Notes under the pieces: model-generated | Databases searched by the model: none | Seen by the model: only the letters and a program-made list of their open reading frames with translations | What the model was told of the DNA's origin: nothing | DNA from: JAWXUC01 sp044432975 | GTDB lineage: Bacteria; Pseudomonadota; Alphaproteobacteria; RF32; CAG-239 | Assembly (NCBI GenBank): GCA_044432975.1 | Contig: JAWXUC010000001.1 | Location: 186,001-250,000, forward strand | Length of the DNA stretch: 64,000 bases | Reading direction: 5' to 3' | Program-made: the position numbers and the translations under genes | Shown: piece by piece, positions 1 through 8,523 of the stretch | How the letters are laid out: every line of letters begins with the position of its first letter | Position numbering within the stretch: position 1 is the first letter of the stretch

Positions 1-515
1 ATGTTTGGAAATCTTGCTGGTAAAACTGTAGGTTCTTCAACAGACTCATCATAGTTAGGCATAAAATCAACAGTATCTTTATCAATATCTTCAATAAGTT
101 GATGTGCAACTTTTTGCAAACGAGCTTCAGTATAACGCATCGCAGCGGCACTATCGCCATCAACAGAACCAAAGTTACCTTGACCTTCAACAAGCATTAA
201 ACCCATAGAAAAAGGTTGCGCCATTCTAACCATAGCTTCATAAATAGAGCTATCACCATGAGGGTGATATTTACCCATAACATCACCGACAATACGAGCA
301 GACTTTTTATAAGGCTTATTATAATCATAACCGTTTTCATGCATAGAATACATAATACGACGATGTACTGGCTTTAAGCCATCGCGTACATCTGGCAAAG
401 CACGAGAAACAATCACACTCATTGCATAAGACAAATAAGATTGCTTCATCTCATCAACAATTTGAATAGGCACAATATTGTCAGTAGTTTCAATAACACT
501 ATTTTCTTCAGTCAT
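1..515 (-). CDS. gyrA: DNA gyrase subunit A, N-terminal part (gene runs off the left edge)
   Basis: About 171 N-terminal residues of the type IIA topoisomerase breakage-reunion subunit, which with GyrB introduces negative supercoils using ATP. The frame reads from ATG at 515 to the window edge without a stop. The quinolone-resistance region is seen as HPHGDSSIYE (residues 84-93). The usual Ser83 equivalent is present, and the usual Asp87 is Glu here, a common natural variant. The catalytic tyrosine lies in AAMRYTE (Tyr128). A purine-rich stretch precedes the ATG. ssb lies just upstream on the same strand, separated by 204 bases that hold a palindromic repeat. ParC is the only close alternative; the sequence and the ssb linkage favour GyrA. 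Confidence 0.96.
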   Translation of the reverse strand, partial: MTEENSVIETTDNIVPIQIVDEMKQSYLSYAMSVIVSRALPDVRDGLKPVHRRIMYSMHENGYDYNKPYKKSARIVGDVMGKYHPHGDSSIYEAMVRMAQPFSMGLMLVEGQGNFGSVDGDSAAAMRYTEARLQKVAHQLIEDIDKDTVDFMPNYDESVEEPTVLPARFPN

Positions 516-632
516 TTTTTTCTTTCTTTTTTAAGATTAAATTTATGTTTTATAATACAAGATAAGGAGCTAAATAAAAGCTTTTTTTAATGGTTATTAA
601 CAGCGCCACCAACTATTTTATTATCAAAAACA

Positions 633-705
633 TGTAGGGGACGAGTTCGTCGTCCCTCAATAAATTAGCCATACAAAAAAGGGACGGTCAAGACCGTCCC
701 CTACA
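633..705. repeat. 73 bp inverted-repeat element (two hairpins) between ssb and gyrA
   Basis: The element opens with TGTAGGGGACG (633-643) and closes with the exact inverse CGTCCCCTACA (695-705). Each half is itself a hairpin: GGGACGA/TCGTCCC on the left and GGGACGGT/ACCGTCCC on the right. No open frame spans it. The left half recurs in altered form inside the ABC-F gene at 21963. It looks like a miniature non-autonomous palindromic repeat. The bases after it, GTCATTGCGA (707-716), match the end of the other repeat family at 52 kb. A terminator role for ssb is possible, but there is no U-run. Confidence 0.75.
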
Positions 706-719
706 AGTCATTGCGACAA

Positions 720-1178
720 TTAAAATGGAATATCATCGTCCAATTCTACAGATGTAGAGCTAGACGCTGGAGTATCCCAAGATGTTGTATTGTTATCTGC
801 AAATGGAGAAGCAGAAGCGCCACCACCATTTCTTGAATCTAACAAAATCAATTGAGAATTAAAGTTTTGCAAAACAATTTCTGTTGTATAATGTTTTTGA
901 CCATCTTTATCCCATTCTCTAGTTTGCAATTGACCTTCAATATAAAGCTTAGAACCTTTTTTAACATATTGAGAAATCACATTAACCAAACCTTGAGAAA
1001 ACACAACAACTCTGTGCCATTCTGTTTTTTCTCTAGATTCATTAGTCGCCTTATCTTTCCAAGATTCAGACGTTGCGATTCTTAAATTTGCTACTTTATT
1101 ACCATTATTCATTGTAGCAATTTCAGGATCAGCTCCTAGATTACCAATCAACACAACTTTATTCAAGCTACCAGCCAT
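720..1178 (-). CDS. ssb: single-stranded DNA-binding protein
   Basis: 152 residues, the normal size for bacterial SSB. An N-terminal OB fold begins with MAGSLNKVVLIGNLGADPE and contains the ssDNA-binding aromatics in WHRVVVF and REW. A short Ser/Ala/Gly-rich linker follows, and the protein ends in the acidic tip DDDIPF, which in this family recruits replication and repair partners. It coats single-stranded DNA during replication, repair and recombination. The gene is followed on the same strand by gyrA, a common alphaproteobacterial order. Confidence 0.97.
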   Translation of the reverse strand: MAGSLNKVVLIGNLGADPEIATMNNGNKVANLRIATSESWKDKATNESREKTEWHRVVVFSQGLVNVISQYVKKGSKLYIEGQLQTREWDKDGQKHYTTEIVLQNFNSQLILLDSRNGGGASASPFADNNTTSWDTPASSSTSVELDDDIPF

Positions 1179-1262
1179 TTTTTCATCCTTTACATATATA
1201 AGTTAATTTGCAAATATTATATAACATAAAACACTCTCTTAAAGCTTTTTATTAAGTTATTC

Positions 1263-1293
1263 ACAAAAAAAGAGGTGATTTTCATCACCTCTT
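1263..1293 (-). terminator. intrinsic terminator after the parvulin gene
   Basis: A 10 bp perfect stem (1270-1279 with 1284-1293) with a 4-base loop, followed on the minus strand by seven T. It ends the 1302-2099 gene. Confidence 0.85.
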
Positions 1294-1301
1294 ATAAAAG
1301 C

Positions 1302-2099
1302 TTATTTCTTTTTTATTGGGTTACCTTTAACATCAAAAAGCTCTACAGTTGATGTTTCATAAAGATTTTTAAACTTATCAGCAATTGCTTTTTGTGTTGC
1401 AAGAGCTTTCAACTTTGGCTCCAAATCTTTCTTAGCTGCCAATTTAGAATTTCTAACATCTTCAACCTTAATTACATGATAACCAAACTGAGATTTTACA
1501 GGAGTTTTAGAAATTTCACCTTTCTTCATTGCAAAAGCGGCTTCACCAAATTCTGGCACCATCATTTGTTTTGTAAAATAACCCAAATCTGCAGGTTCTT
1601 TAGAATATTCTTTTGCAAGAGCAACAAAATCACCACCCTTGTTTATTTTTACAATAACTTCTTTTGCGGTTGCTTCATCAGCTACAAGAATATGTTTTGC
1701 TTTAATTTCTGGTTGCGATGTAAAAGATTTTTTATATTCTTCATATAAAGCATCAACTTCTTTATCTGTTACTTTAGGAGTAACAACTTTTTCTAAATAA
1801 ATTTTACGAGCAAGTTCATCTTTTGCTGCTGCCAATTGTTTTTTATACGTTGCATCATTTTCAATACCATTTTTCTTTGCGTCTTGCAACAAAACAGTAC
1901 CGTTAACAAACACTTCTAAAGCTTTTGGATAAAAATCTTCAAAAGAAACTTGTTCTTTTACCTGAGTATTATCATTATAAGCTTCTTTTAATTGCTCTAT
2001 AGTAATTTTTTCTCCATTAACTACTGCTGCATTTTGAGCGCTAGCCAAAGATGTTGTTGCTAAAAGGACAGCAACACTTAAACCTAAAAATTTATTCAT
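1302..2099 (-). CDS. periplasmic peptidyl-prolyl cis-trans isomerase, parvulin (PpiC) type
   Basis: 265 residues. A Sec signal peptide ends near LASAQ (about residue 22), then a helical SurA/PrsA-like N-terminal region, then one parvulin domain at about residues 130-225. Domain signatures are KAKHILV, the DLGYF segment and FGYHVIKV. The family catalyses proline isomerisation and chaperones exported proteins. The short charged C-terminus ends in Lys residues. The gene is monocistronic with its own terminator and is divergent from the Ppx/GppA-like gene. A second parvulin gene (surA) lies at 10.3 kb, so this is likely a PrsA/PpiD-like helper rather than SurA itself. Confidence 0.88.
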   Translation of the reverse strand: MNKFLGLSVAVLLATTSLASAQNAAVVNGEKITIEQLKEAYNDNTQVKEQVSFEDFYPKALEVFVNGTVLLQDAKKNGIENDATYKKQLAAAKDELARKIYLEKVVTPKVTDKEVDALYEEYKKSFTSQPEIKAKHILVADEATAKEVIVKINKGGDFVALAKEYSKEPADLGYFTKQMMVPEFGEAAFAMKKGEISKTPVKSQFGYHVIKVEDVRNSKLAAKKDLEPKLKALATQKAIADKFKNLYETSTVELFDVKGNPIKKK

Positions 2100-2221
2100 T
2101 TCATTCTCCTTTATAACAATAATATAGAATTATTTTTTTAGAATACAACAACAAAAATTTGACAAAATAACATTTACTTTATCTTAAATTTATGGTATTA
2201 TAAAGAAATAAAGGAACTCTT

Positions 2222-3760
2222 ATGAAAAAAAATAAAAATTTTTTAGTTATAGATATTGGTACAAACGCTGTTAAAGCAGCTATTGGAGAATCTGAAAAAA
2301 AATCAAAATGGCTAGGCAATGAGCCTTGCAAAAGAAAAGGCTTCAAAGCATCTGAACCAAATGACATAAATATTGAATATATTATAAAAGGCGTCTTAAA
2401 ATTACTAGAAAAAGGAACTTCTGAAAACGACATCTCCATCGACGATGTCAGAATAGTTGCAACCGCAGGCTTAAGAAATGCACCTGAAGCAAAAATAAAA
2501 GAACTTTTTTCAAGACTAAAAGCTGAAAGCCATAAAAGATGGAATAAAAAATTAGATGTAGATATTATTGACGGAAAAAGAGAAGCCGAATTAACTATAA
2601 AAGGAGTTTTCTCATCTATAAGACCTAAAAACAACCCATGCATAATTATTGATTCTGGCGGAGCATCAACAGAAATATCTTATGTAAAATATAACAAAAA
2701 TGGCAATCATAAAATATTAAAAACAACATCAATAAATATTGGTAACGATAATCTTGATAAAAAAACATATAAAGATAAAATTCAAGAGGGACTAAAAGAA
2801 TTAGGACTAAAAGATACCTGTAAAACAGAAATCATTATTAGTGGCGATAGCATTCATTACTTTAAGAAAAAAACAAAAGACGGTGAAAAATCAACTCTTG
2901 AAGATCTTGATGGTAACTCTATGGATGGAAAATATTTTCAATCAAAATTACAAAGAACCATAAAAAGAGAAGAGGAAGACAAACTCCCAACCAAAGGTTA
3001 TAAAAGAGCCCTAATATTAAATGAAATATTTACTCAACTAAATATTGATGAAAACAACAGAGCCATTGCATCTATAAAAGGTGTAAAAGAAGGATACCTA
3101 CAAGAAATATTATCAGGACAACAAAACGATATAGACTTAGATAAAGAAGATAAAAAAGAAAAAGAGAAAAAAGAGAAAGAAGAGAAAGAAGAGAAAGAAG
3201 AGAAAGAAGAGAAAGAAGATAAAAAAGAAGATAAAAAAGAAAAAGAAAAAGAAAAAGAAAAAGAAAAAGACAAAAATGAAGACGAAGATGATAATAAAAA
3301 CACAGATACAACTCAATGTCTTGGTCGTTGGAAAATTTGGGCTCACAAAAACAAACAAAAAATAAACTACTCAAAATTAAAAGACGGTAGCTTATCTATA
3401 AACATAGAAGGTAAAGATAAAAACGGAGACATTGAAAGCAAAATAAACATAACTTATAAAACTCCTACAAAAGCCAAAATAATTTGCGACCCAAGCAATA
3501 AAAACAATGACAAATATTTTCAAGAGTTTATTGATAACGCAGTGAAAGACAAAAGAAAAAATGTTAAATTAAAATCAAAAAACAACAAAGAATTTAACAA
3601 AAAAATGGCATTTTATGCAAAAAAAGCAGGAATAAAAGTATTTATTGATGGCAAAGAAATTCTTAACGAAGAAAGCGAAAAAAGAATAAAAACTGCATTA
3701 ATAAAAAAAGAAGAAAAGATGCCAATCGCCGCCAATATCATACCTATCAGAGAAAGATAA
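2222..3760 (+). CDS. Ppx/GppA-like phosphatase domain with Lys/Glu linker and an unusual C-terminal domain
   Basis: 512 residues. Residues 1 to about 300 show the actin-like exopolyphosphatase/pppGpp phosphatase fold: VIDIGTNAVKAAIG (phosphate 1), ATAGLRNA, the acidic IIDGKREAELTIKGV motif and IDSGGASTEIS (phosphate 2). Members hydrolyse polyphosphate or pppGpp. The usual DIGGGSTE is DSGGASTE here, so activity may have drifted. The HD-like C-terminal half of Ppx is absent. Instead there is a Lys/Glu tract (about residues 303-360, encoded by GAGAAAGAA-type repeats at 3129-3308) and a domain at about 385-485 that clearly resembles the middle of the 62.4 kb protein. It is preceded by AAAGGA-type spacing and ends at a strong terminator. 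No N-terminal signal is visible, so it is probably cytoplasmic. Confidence 0.75.
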   Translation: MKKNKNFLVIDIGTNAVKAAIGESEKKSKWLGNEPCKRKGFKASEPNDINIEYIIKGVLKLLEKGTSENDISIDDVRIVATAGLRNAPEAKIKELFSRLKAESHKRWNKKLDVDIIDGKREAELTIKGVFSSIRPKNNPCIIIDSGGASTEISYVKYNKNGNHKILKTTSINIGNDNLDKKTYKDKIQEGLKELGLKDTCKTEIIISGDSIHYFKKKTKDGEKSTLEDLDGNSMDGKYFQSKLQRTIKREEEDKLPTKGYKRALILNEIFTQLNIDENNRAIASIKGVKEGYLQEILSGQQNDIDLDKEDKKEKEKKEKEEKEEKEEKEEKEDKKEDKKEKEKEKEKEKDKNEDEDDNKNTDTTQCLGRWKIWAHKNKQKINYSKLKDGSLSINIEGKDKNGDIESKINITYKTPTKAKIICDPSNKNNDKYFQEFIDNAVKDKRKNVKLKSKNNKEFNKKMAFYAKKAGIKVFIDGKEILNEESEKRIKTALIKKEEKMPIAANIIPIRER

Positions 3761-3771
3761 TTTTTCTATAG

Positions 3772-3821
3772 CTAAATAAAAACCCTTTCTTTTTATACAA
3801 ATAGAAAGGGTTTTTATTTAG
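3772..3821. terminator. bidirectional terminator between Ppx/GppA-like gene and accC
   Basis: A 19 bp perfect stem (3772-3790 with 3803-3821) with a 12-base loop. The arms end in A- and T-runs, so it can stop transcription from both converging genes. Confidence 0.9.
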
Positions 3822-3837
3822 TCTTTTTTCTAGAAAT

Positions 3838-5184
3838 CTAGTTTCCAGATTTTTGTTTCATATAGTGTTCTAACCAATGAATATTAAAACTTCCATCAAT
3901 GAATTCAGCCTGAGAAATAATATCTCTTTGTAGTGGTATTGTTGTTTTAACACCATCTATAACAAATTCTTCTAACGCACGACGAAGTCTCATTAAACAT
4001 GCGTTTCTAGTTTTACCAGAAACAATAAGTTTTGCCACCATAGAATCATAATATGGAGGAATTGAATATCCAGAATAAATCGCAGAATCCACCCTAACAC
4101 CAAGACCACCAGGAAAATGACATTCCTTTATTTTACCAGGATTAGGAATAAATGTCTCAGGATCTTCTGCATTAATTCTACATTCAATCGCATGACCCGA
4201 AAAATGAATATCTTCTTGAGTATAACCAAGTTGAGCACCGCTTGCGATTCTAATTTGTTCACGCACGATATCAATTCCTGTAACAGCTTCAGTAACAGGA
4301 TGTTCTACTTGCAAACGAGTATTCATTTCCATAAAATAGAATTTTCCGTCTTCAAACAAAAATTCTAAAGTACCAGCATTTGAATAACCAATTTTTTCTA
4401 CCGCATTTCTAACGATATTACCAATTTCTTGTCTTTGTTGATCATTCAATGCAGGAGATGGAGATTCTTCAATCACTTTTTGATTATTACGTTGCACAGA
4501 GCAATCTCTTTCACCCAAATGCACAACATTTCCATAGTTATCTGCCAAAATTTGCATTTCAATATGACGAGGTTTTTGCAAATATTTTTCCATAAACACA
4601 ACATCACTAGTAAAAGCAGCTTTAGCCTCTGCCTTTGCCATTGTATAAGCTTCAGCCATTTCAGCATCATTAAAAGCAATTTTCATACCTTTACCACCGC
4701 CACCAGCAGTCGCTTTAACAATCACAGGATAACCAATTTGATTTGCGCACTCAATAGCATGCTCAACACTGGTTAACTCTGGAGAACCTTTAGTAACAGG
4801 AATCCCTGCTTCTTCAGCAATTTCTCTAGCTGTAATTTTATCACCCATTCTGCGCATTTGCTCAGAAGTTGGGCCAATAAATGTAATGCCACAACGTTCA
4901 ACCATTTCAGCAAAATCAGCGTTTTCAGACAAGAACCCAAAACCAGGGTGAATAGCATCTGCCCCAGTAATATGAGCTGCAGAAATAATAGCATATTTAT
5001 TAAGATAAGAATCACTTGAACGAGCAGGTCCTATGCAGATTGCTTCATCAGCTAAACGCACATGCATAGCATTTGCATCAGCTTCTGAGTGAACCGCCAC
5101 AGTTTTAATACCCAACTCTTTACAAGCTCGGTGAATTCTAAGAGCCACCTCACCTCTATTAGCAATTAAGACTTTTTCAAACAT
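3838..5184 (-). CDS. accC: acetyl-CoA carboxylase, biotin carboxylase subunit
   Basis: 448 residues, the normal AccC length. It carboxylates biotin on AccB with bicarbonate and ATP in the first step of fatty acid synthesis. Visible are the start MFEKVLIANRGEVALRI, the ATP-grasp glycine-rich loop GGGGKGMK, HLGERDCSVQRNNQKVIEE, and the MNTRLQVEHPVTE active-site motif. The start codon overlaps the accB stop as TAATG, so the two genes are translationally coupled. Confidence 0.97.
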   Translation of the reverse strand: MFEKVLIANRGEVALRIHRACKELGIKTVAVHSEADANAMHVRLADEAICIGPARSSDSYLNKYAIISAAHITGADAIHPGFGFLSENADFAEMVERCGITFIGPTSEQMRRMGDKITAREIAEEAGIPVTKGSPELTSVEHAIECANQIGYPVIVKATAGGGGKGMKIAFNDAEMAEAYTMAKAEAKAAFTSDVVFMEKYLQKPRHIEMQILADNYGNVVHLGERDCSVQRNNQKVIEESPSPALNDQQRQEIGNIVRNAVEKIGYSNAGTLEFLFEDGKFYFMEMNTRLQVEHPVTEAVTGIDIVREQIRIASGAQLGYTQEDIHFSGHAIECRINAEDPETFIPNPGKIKECHFPGGLGVRVDSAIYSGYSIPPYYDSMVAKLIVSGKTRNACLMRLRRALEEFVIDGVKTTIPLQRDIISQAEFIDGSFNIHWLEHYMKQKSGN

Positions 5185-5651
5185 TATTCAATCACCATCA
5201 AAGGTTCATTATATTCTGCAGGAGCGCCTGTCTCTATTAAAATTTGAGTAACTTTACCAGATTTATGAGCTTTAACAGGATTAAAAGTTTTCATAGCTTC
5301 AATCAAGCAAACAGTATCACCTTCTTTAACTTCTGAACCAACTTTAACATAATCAGGAGCAGAAGGCTCTGATGATAAATAAACCACACCAACGATAGGT
5401 GATTTTAATACATTAGGATTTTTAGACAAGTCAACAACTGCAGGAGCAGAAGTTTCAACCACAGGAGCTGCTACGATAGGAGCTGCAACAGGTGCACCCA
5501 CAGGAGCAGAAGCAACAACAGGGCTTGAAGCCACAATAGATTGACGTGTTAAGCAAACACGACCTGTTTCTGTTTCTATTTCCAACTCTGTTAAGTTTGT
5601 ATTATCTAAAATTTCTGCAAGTTCTGCAATTATTTTTGTATCAATATTCAT
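5184..5651 (-). CDS. accB: biotin carboxyl carrier protein of acetyl-CoA carboxylase
   Basis: 155 residues. The N-terminal segment is short, followed by an Ala/Pro/Val-rich flexible linker (about residues 40-75) and a biotinyl domain. The biotin acceptor is Lys121 in EAMKTF; most AccB proteins have EAMKMM or EAMKLM, so the residues after the lysine differ. AccB carries the carboxyl group between AccC and the carboxyltransferase AccAD, which is not in this window. It is the first gene of an accB-accC operon. Confidence 0.95.
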   Translation of the reverse strand: MNIDTKIIAELAEILDNTNLTELEIETETGRVCLTRQSIVASSPVVASAPVGAPVAAPIVAAPVVETSAPAVVDLSKNPNVLKSPIVGVVYLSSEPSAPDYVKVGSEVKEGDTVCLIEAMKTFNPVKAHKSGKVTQILIETGAPAEYNEPLMVIE

Positions 5652-5803
5652 TATATATTCTCCTTATTTTGACACCTGTTTAACAGAATTATCTAAAAAC
5701 ACAACAAAAATCTTCATTTTTTCACACATTTTCACGTTTTCAAAGTGTTTTACAGTTTAACAAAACCACAACAATAAGTTATGTCATTTTTAGCTATAAA
5801 AAT

Positions 5804-6199
5804 TCAAAGACTAAATTTTTCTCTCATATTTTGAGGAATTTTAACAGGTCTTAATTTTGTTAAATCCATATGCACGCATGTAACTTCTGCATCTATTAAC
5901 TGTTCTTCACCTCTAAAAATTTGTTGTTTACAAACAATAGAAGCACCACCAACATTTGTAATTTCACAAGTTACTGTCAACAAATCATCTAACACTGCTG
6001 GTCTTAAATACTCTATATTAACTTTTCTAACCGCAAAACCAAACGGATTTTCTTTATATAAATCACTTGAGCCAGCAAAACCAATTGAACGCAAAAACTC
6101 TGTTCTTGCTCTTTCTAAAAACTTCAAATAGTTTGCATAATAAACAATTCCACCTGCGTCTGTATCTTCATAATAAATTCTTGCATTAATATTAAACAA
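5804..6199 (-). CDS. ybgC: YbgC-type acyl-CoA thioesterase (hotdog fold)
   Basis: 131 residues, a typical single hotdog domain. The YEDTDAGGIVYYANY motif (residues 10-24) holds the catalytic Asp. The neighbouring residue is Tyr21 where many YbgC proteins have His. ERARTEFLRSIGF follows, as in the family. YbgC hydrolyses short acyl-CoAs or acyl-ACP and usually sits beside tolQRA. Here it stands alone, divergent from ftsZ, while tolQRA is at 55-57 kb and tolB at 27 kb. Confidence 0.9.
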   Translation of the reverse strand: MFNINARIYYEDTDAGGIVYYANYLKFLERARTEFLRSIGFAGSSDLYKENPFGFAVRKVNIEYLRPAVLDDLLTVTCEITNVGGASIVCKQQIFRGEEQLIDAEVTCVHMDLTKLRPVKIPQNMREKFSL

Positions 6200-6271
6200 A
6201 TTGCGACTCCTTTACTAAAATTTAATTATTTATTCTGTACAATGACATAAAAGTAATTTGGAGAAAGCAAA

Positions 6272-7897
6272 ATGTCAATAAAATTAAGTGTCCCAGAAAA
6301 AAATCTACAACACCTAAAACCAAGAATCTCTGTTATTGGTGTTGGTGGTGGCGGCGGTAATGCTGTTAATAACATGATTGAACAAAACTTAGAAGGCGTT
6401 GACTTCATTGTCTCTAATACAGATGCACAAGCCTTAGCTCATTCAAAAGCAACCAGAAAAATCCAATTAGGTGCAGAAACCACCAAAGGACTTGGAGCTG
6501 GCGCAAGACCAGAAATCGGCAAACAAGCTGCTTTAGAAGCTCAAGAAGAAATAGAACGCGAGTTAGAAGGCTCTAATATGGTATTCATCACCGCTGGTAT
6601 GGGTGGTGGCACAGGATCTGGCGCTGCGCCTGAAGTTGCAAGAATTGCCAAAGCAAAAGGAATTTTAACTGTTGGTGTTGTAACAAAACCATTCCAATTT
6701 GAAGGAAAAAAACGTTTTGAAACCGCAGAAACTGCTGTAGAAAACTTTACCAAAGAAGTTGATAGTATAATTATTATACCAAACCAAAACTTATTTAGAG
6801 TAGCAGACAAGAAAACAACATTACAAGATGCATTCGTTATGGCAGATAATGTTCTTTATGATGGCGTACGCTCTATTACAGACCTTATGATGATGCCAGG
6901 TTTAATTAACTTAGACTTTGCGGATATTAAATCTATTATGGAAGATAAAGGTAAAGCCATTATGGGTACTGGTGAAGCAGAAGGCGAAGATAGAGCCATT
7001 AAAGCTGCTGAACTTGCACTTGCTAATCCATTGTTGGATGATTGCTCAATGAGAGGCGCTAAAGGTGTGTTAATTAACATCACAGGTGGTTCTGATATTA
7101 CGTTATTTGAAATTGATGAAGCAGCAACCAGAATTAAAGAAGAAGTTGATGAAGATGCAAATATCATCTTCGGCTCATCTTATGATGATAGCTTAGAAGG
7201 CAAAATTAGAGTTTCTATAGTTGCAACAGGAATTGGCGACAACCCACAAACAAGAATTGCACAAAAAAAAATTATAGAAGAAAAATACATCCCTCAAGAT
7301 ATTTCAACAGAAATAAGTGATGAAAATTTAGAAGCAAACTTAGAAAAATTTGCAGCAATAAAAGAAAAAGAAGAAGTTGAAGAAATTCTTGAAGTTGTTG
7401 AAGAAATAATTGAAGAAGAAGTATTAACAACAAAAGAAAATACACAAAACTTTATTGACTATGACTTAATTGAAAAATCTCAAATTATAGAAGAAATGCC
7501 AAAGGCTCATGAACTCTTCAACGCAATTCAAAATAATATTGCCGAAGAAAATGAAGAAGAAATGGCAAATAATGATGAAGAAATATTTGTAAGCACAACA
7601 AAAACTGTACAAGTTGAAGAAGAGCCTGAATTATTTCCAAACCACAACCCTCACGCCAATTTATTTGGTCAAAGAATTGAAGAAGAAGCAGAAGAATTAA
7701 TTCAAACAGAACCTAGACGCCCAACATTAATTGAACGTGTAACTGGTTTTTCTATAGCAAAAAAGAATAAAGCAAAAGAAAGAAAAGAAGAACCTTTATT
7801 CCAAGAAGCTGTACCAATGAGTTTTGCTTCAAATGATGATGATTTTAATGAATCAAAAATAAATTTAGAAATACCATCATTCTTAAGAAGAAAATAA
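6272..7897 (+). CDS. ftsZ: cell division protein FtsZ
   Basis: 541 residues. The tubulin-like GTPase core has the signature GMGGGTGSGAAP (residues 109-120) and the early loop VIGVGGGGGNAVNNM. After residue 320 or so there is a long Glu-rich linker of about 200 residues, much longer than in enterobacteria but usual in alphaproteobacteria. The C-terminal peptide LEIPSFLRRK, which binds FtsA and other tethers, is intact. FtsZ polymerises into the division ring. GGAGAAAG lies ahead of the ATG. ybgC is divergent across a 72 bp gap, and the division genes ftsQA are not adjacent. Confidence 0.97.
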   Translation: MSIKLSVPEKNLQHLKPRISVIGVGGGGGNAVNNMIEQNLEGVDFIVSNTDAQALAHSKATRKIQLGAETTKGLGAGARPEIGKQAALEAQEEIERELEGSNMVFITAGMGGGTGSGAAPEVARIAKAKGILTVGVVTKPFQFEGKKRFETAETAVENFTKEVDSIIIIPNQNLFRVADKKTTLQDAFVMADNVLYDGVRSITDLMMMPGLINLDFADIKSIMEDKGKAIMGTGEAEGEDRAIKAAELALANPLLDDCSMRGAKGVLINITGGSDITLFEIDEAATRIKEEVDEDANIIFGSSYDDSLEGKIRVSIVATGIGDNPQTRIAQKKIIEEKYIPQDISTEISDENLEANLEKFAAIKEKEEVEEILEVVEEIIEEEVLTTKENTQNFIDYDLIEKSQIIEEMPKAHELFNAIQNNIAEENEEEMANNDEEIFVSTTKTVQVEEEPELFPNHNPHANLFGQRIEEEAEELIQTEPRRPTLIERVTGFSIAKKNKAKERKEEPLFQEAVPMSFASNDDDFNESKINLEIPSFLRRK

Positions 7898-7899
7898 TT

Positions 7900-7944
7900 A
7901 TAACAATAAAAACGCTCGGATTATCCGAGCGTTTTTATTGTTAT
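7900..7944. terminator. 21 bp-stem bidirectional terminator that contains the stop codon of the next gene
   Basis: Perfect 21 bp arms (7900-7920 and 7924-7944) with a 3-base loop TTA and A/T-rich flanks. It terminates ftsZ on the plus strand. On the minus strand the loop is the TAA stop of the converging gene, and the right arm encodes that protein's last residues. Confidence 0.9.
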
Positions 7945-8460
7945 ATTAAGATTATAAGCTATTTCAACAAAATCACCAACTGTCATCTCTCGGTAATCAT
8001 CAATCAAAATATATTCCGATTTCAATTTCATCTTATCCTCAACAATCTTAATAACATCTCTAGGTTGAGCAAAAGACAAACCTTTTAATGACAAATCAAT
8101 TAATTTTGTCTCCAAAGTTATATCGCTTTCACAAATCCTATTAAACATAAACAACGTTTTAACTTTAAAAAAATCTAGCTTCTCATCGTCAAAATTTGGA
8201 TAAATTAATAATTTATCAAGAGCACATTCTTCTGCTAAATAACTAGCAATATCCCCGACTGTTATATCATCCTTAAGATAAATAAAAGGACAATCACCAG
8301 TGGCAATAAACTTTCTTTTTGTTTTTCTTTCAAGTTCTTTCAAAATAGAAATCCAATAGTTAAATTCCACTTTCTTATTTACAAGCTTCATAGCCTCTAA
8401 TACAGAAAATGAAAAACTTGTCTTTCTTGAAAGGAATCTTAAGATTTCATTCTTTTTCAT
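7921..8460 (-). CDS. unknown protein, two ACP-like repeats (serine-less); paralogue of the next two genes
   Basis: 179 residues from ATG at 8460. A longer frame to 8517 is open, but its extra 19 codons run through a hairpin that looks like the terminator of the upstream gene, so I prefer the internal start. The N-terminal part (EILRFLSRKTSF ... ILKELERKT ... DDITVGDIASYLAEE) aligns with the proteins at 8524 and 8848. The second half (LETKLIDLSLKGL ... VEDKM ... EMTVGDFVEIA) also has the acyl-carrier-protein pattern of a TVGDxV helix after a charged loop. The phosphopantetheine Ser of DSL is missing from the N-terminal repeat. I do not know its function. Confidence 0.6.
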   Translation of the reverse strand: MKKNEILRFLSRKTSFSFSVLEAMKLVNKKVEFNYWISILKELERKTKRKFIATGDCPFIYLKDDITVGDIASYLAEECALDKLLIYPNFDDEKLDFFKVKTLFMFNRICESDITLETKLIDLSLKGLSFAQPRDVIKIVEDKMKLKSEYILIDDYREMTVGDFVEIAYNLNITIKTLG

Positions 8461-8481
8461 AAAATTAAAGTTTTTAAATAA

Positions 8482-8513
8482 AGCTCCGAATAATCGGAGC
8501 TTTACAATGGTTT
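8482..8513 (-). terminator. hairpin terminator after the 85-residue gene
   Basis: AAAGCTCCGA and its inverse TCGGAGCTTT form a stem, followed on the minus strand by TTTAAAAA. The stem lies between the two small minus-strand genes. Confidence 0.6.
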
Positions 8514-8523
8514 TCACTAAAGC

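Noticed and set aside
3034..3374. Minus-strand Phe/Ser/Leu-rich ORFs opposite the Lys/Glu tract
   Set aside because: They are shadows of the GAGAAAGAA repeats in the Ppx/GppA-like gene.
8461..8517. Longer start for the 179-residue protein
   Set aside because: The extra codons run through a terminator-like hairpin and the paralogues align only from the internal ATG.
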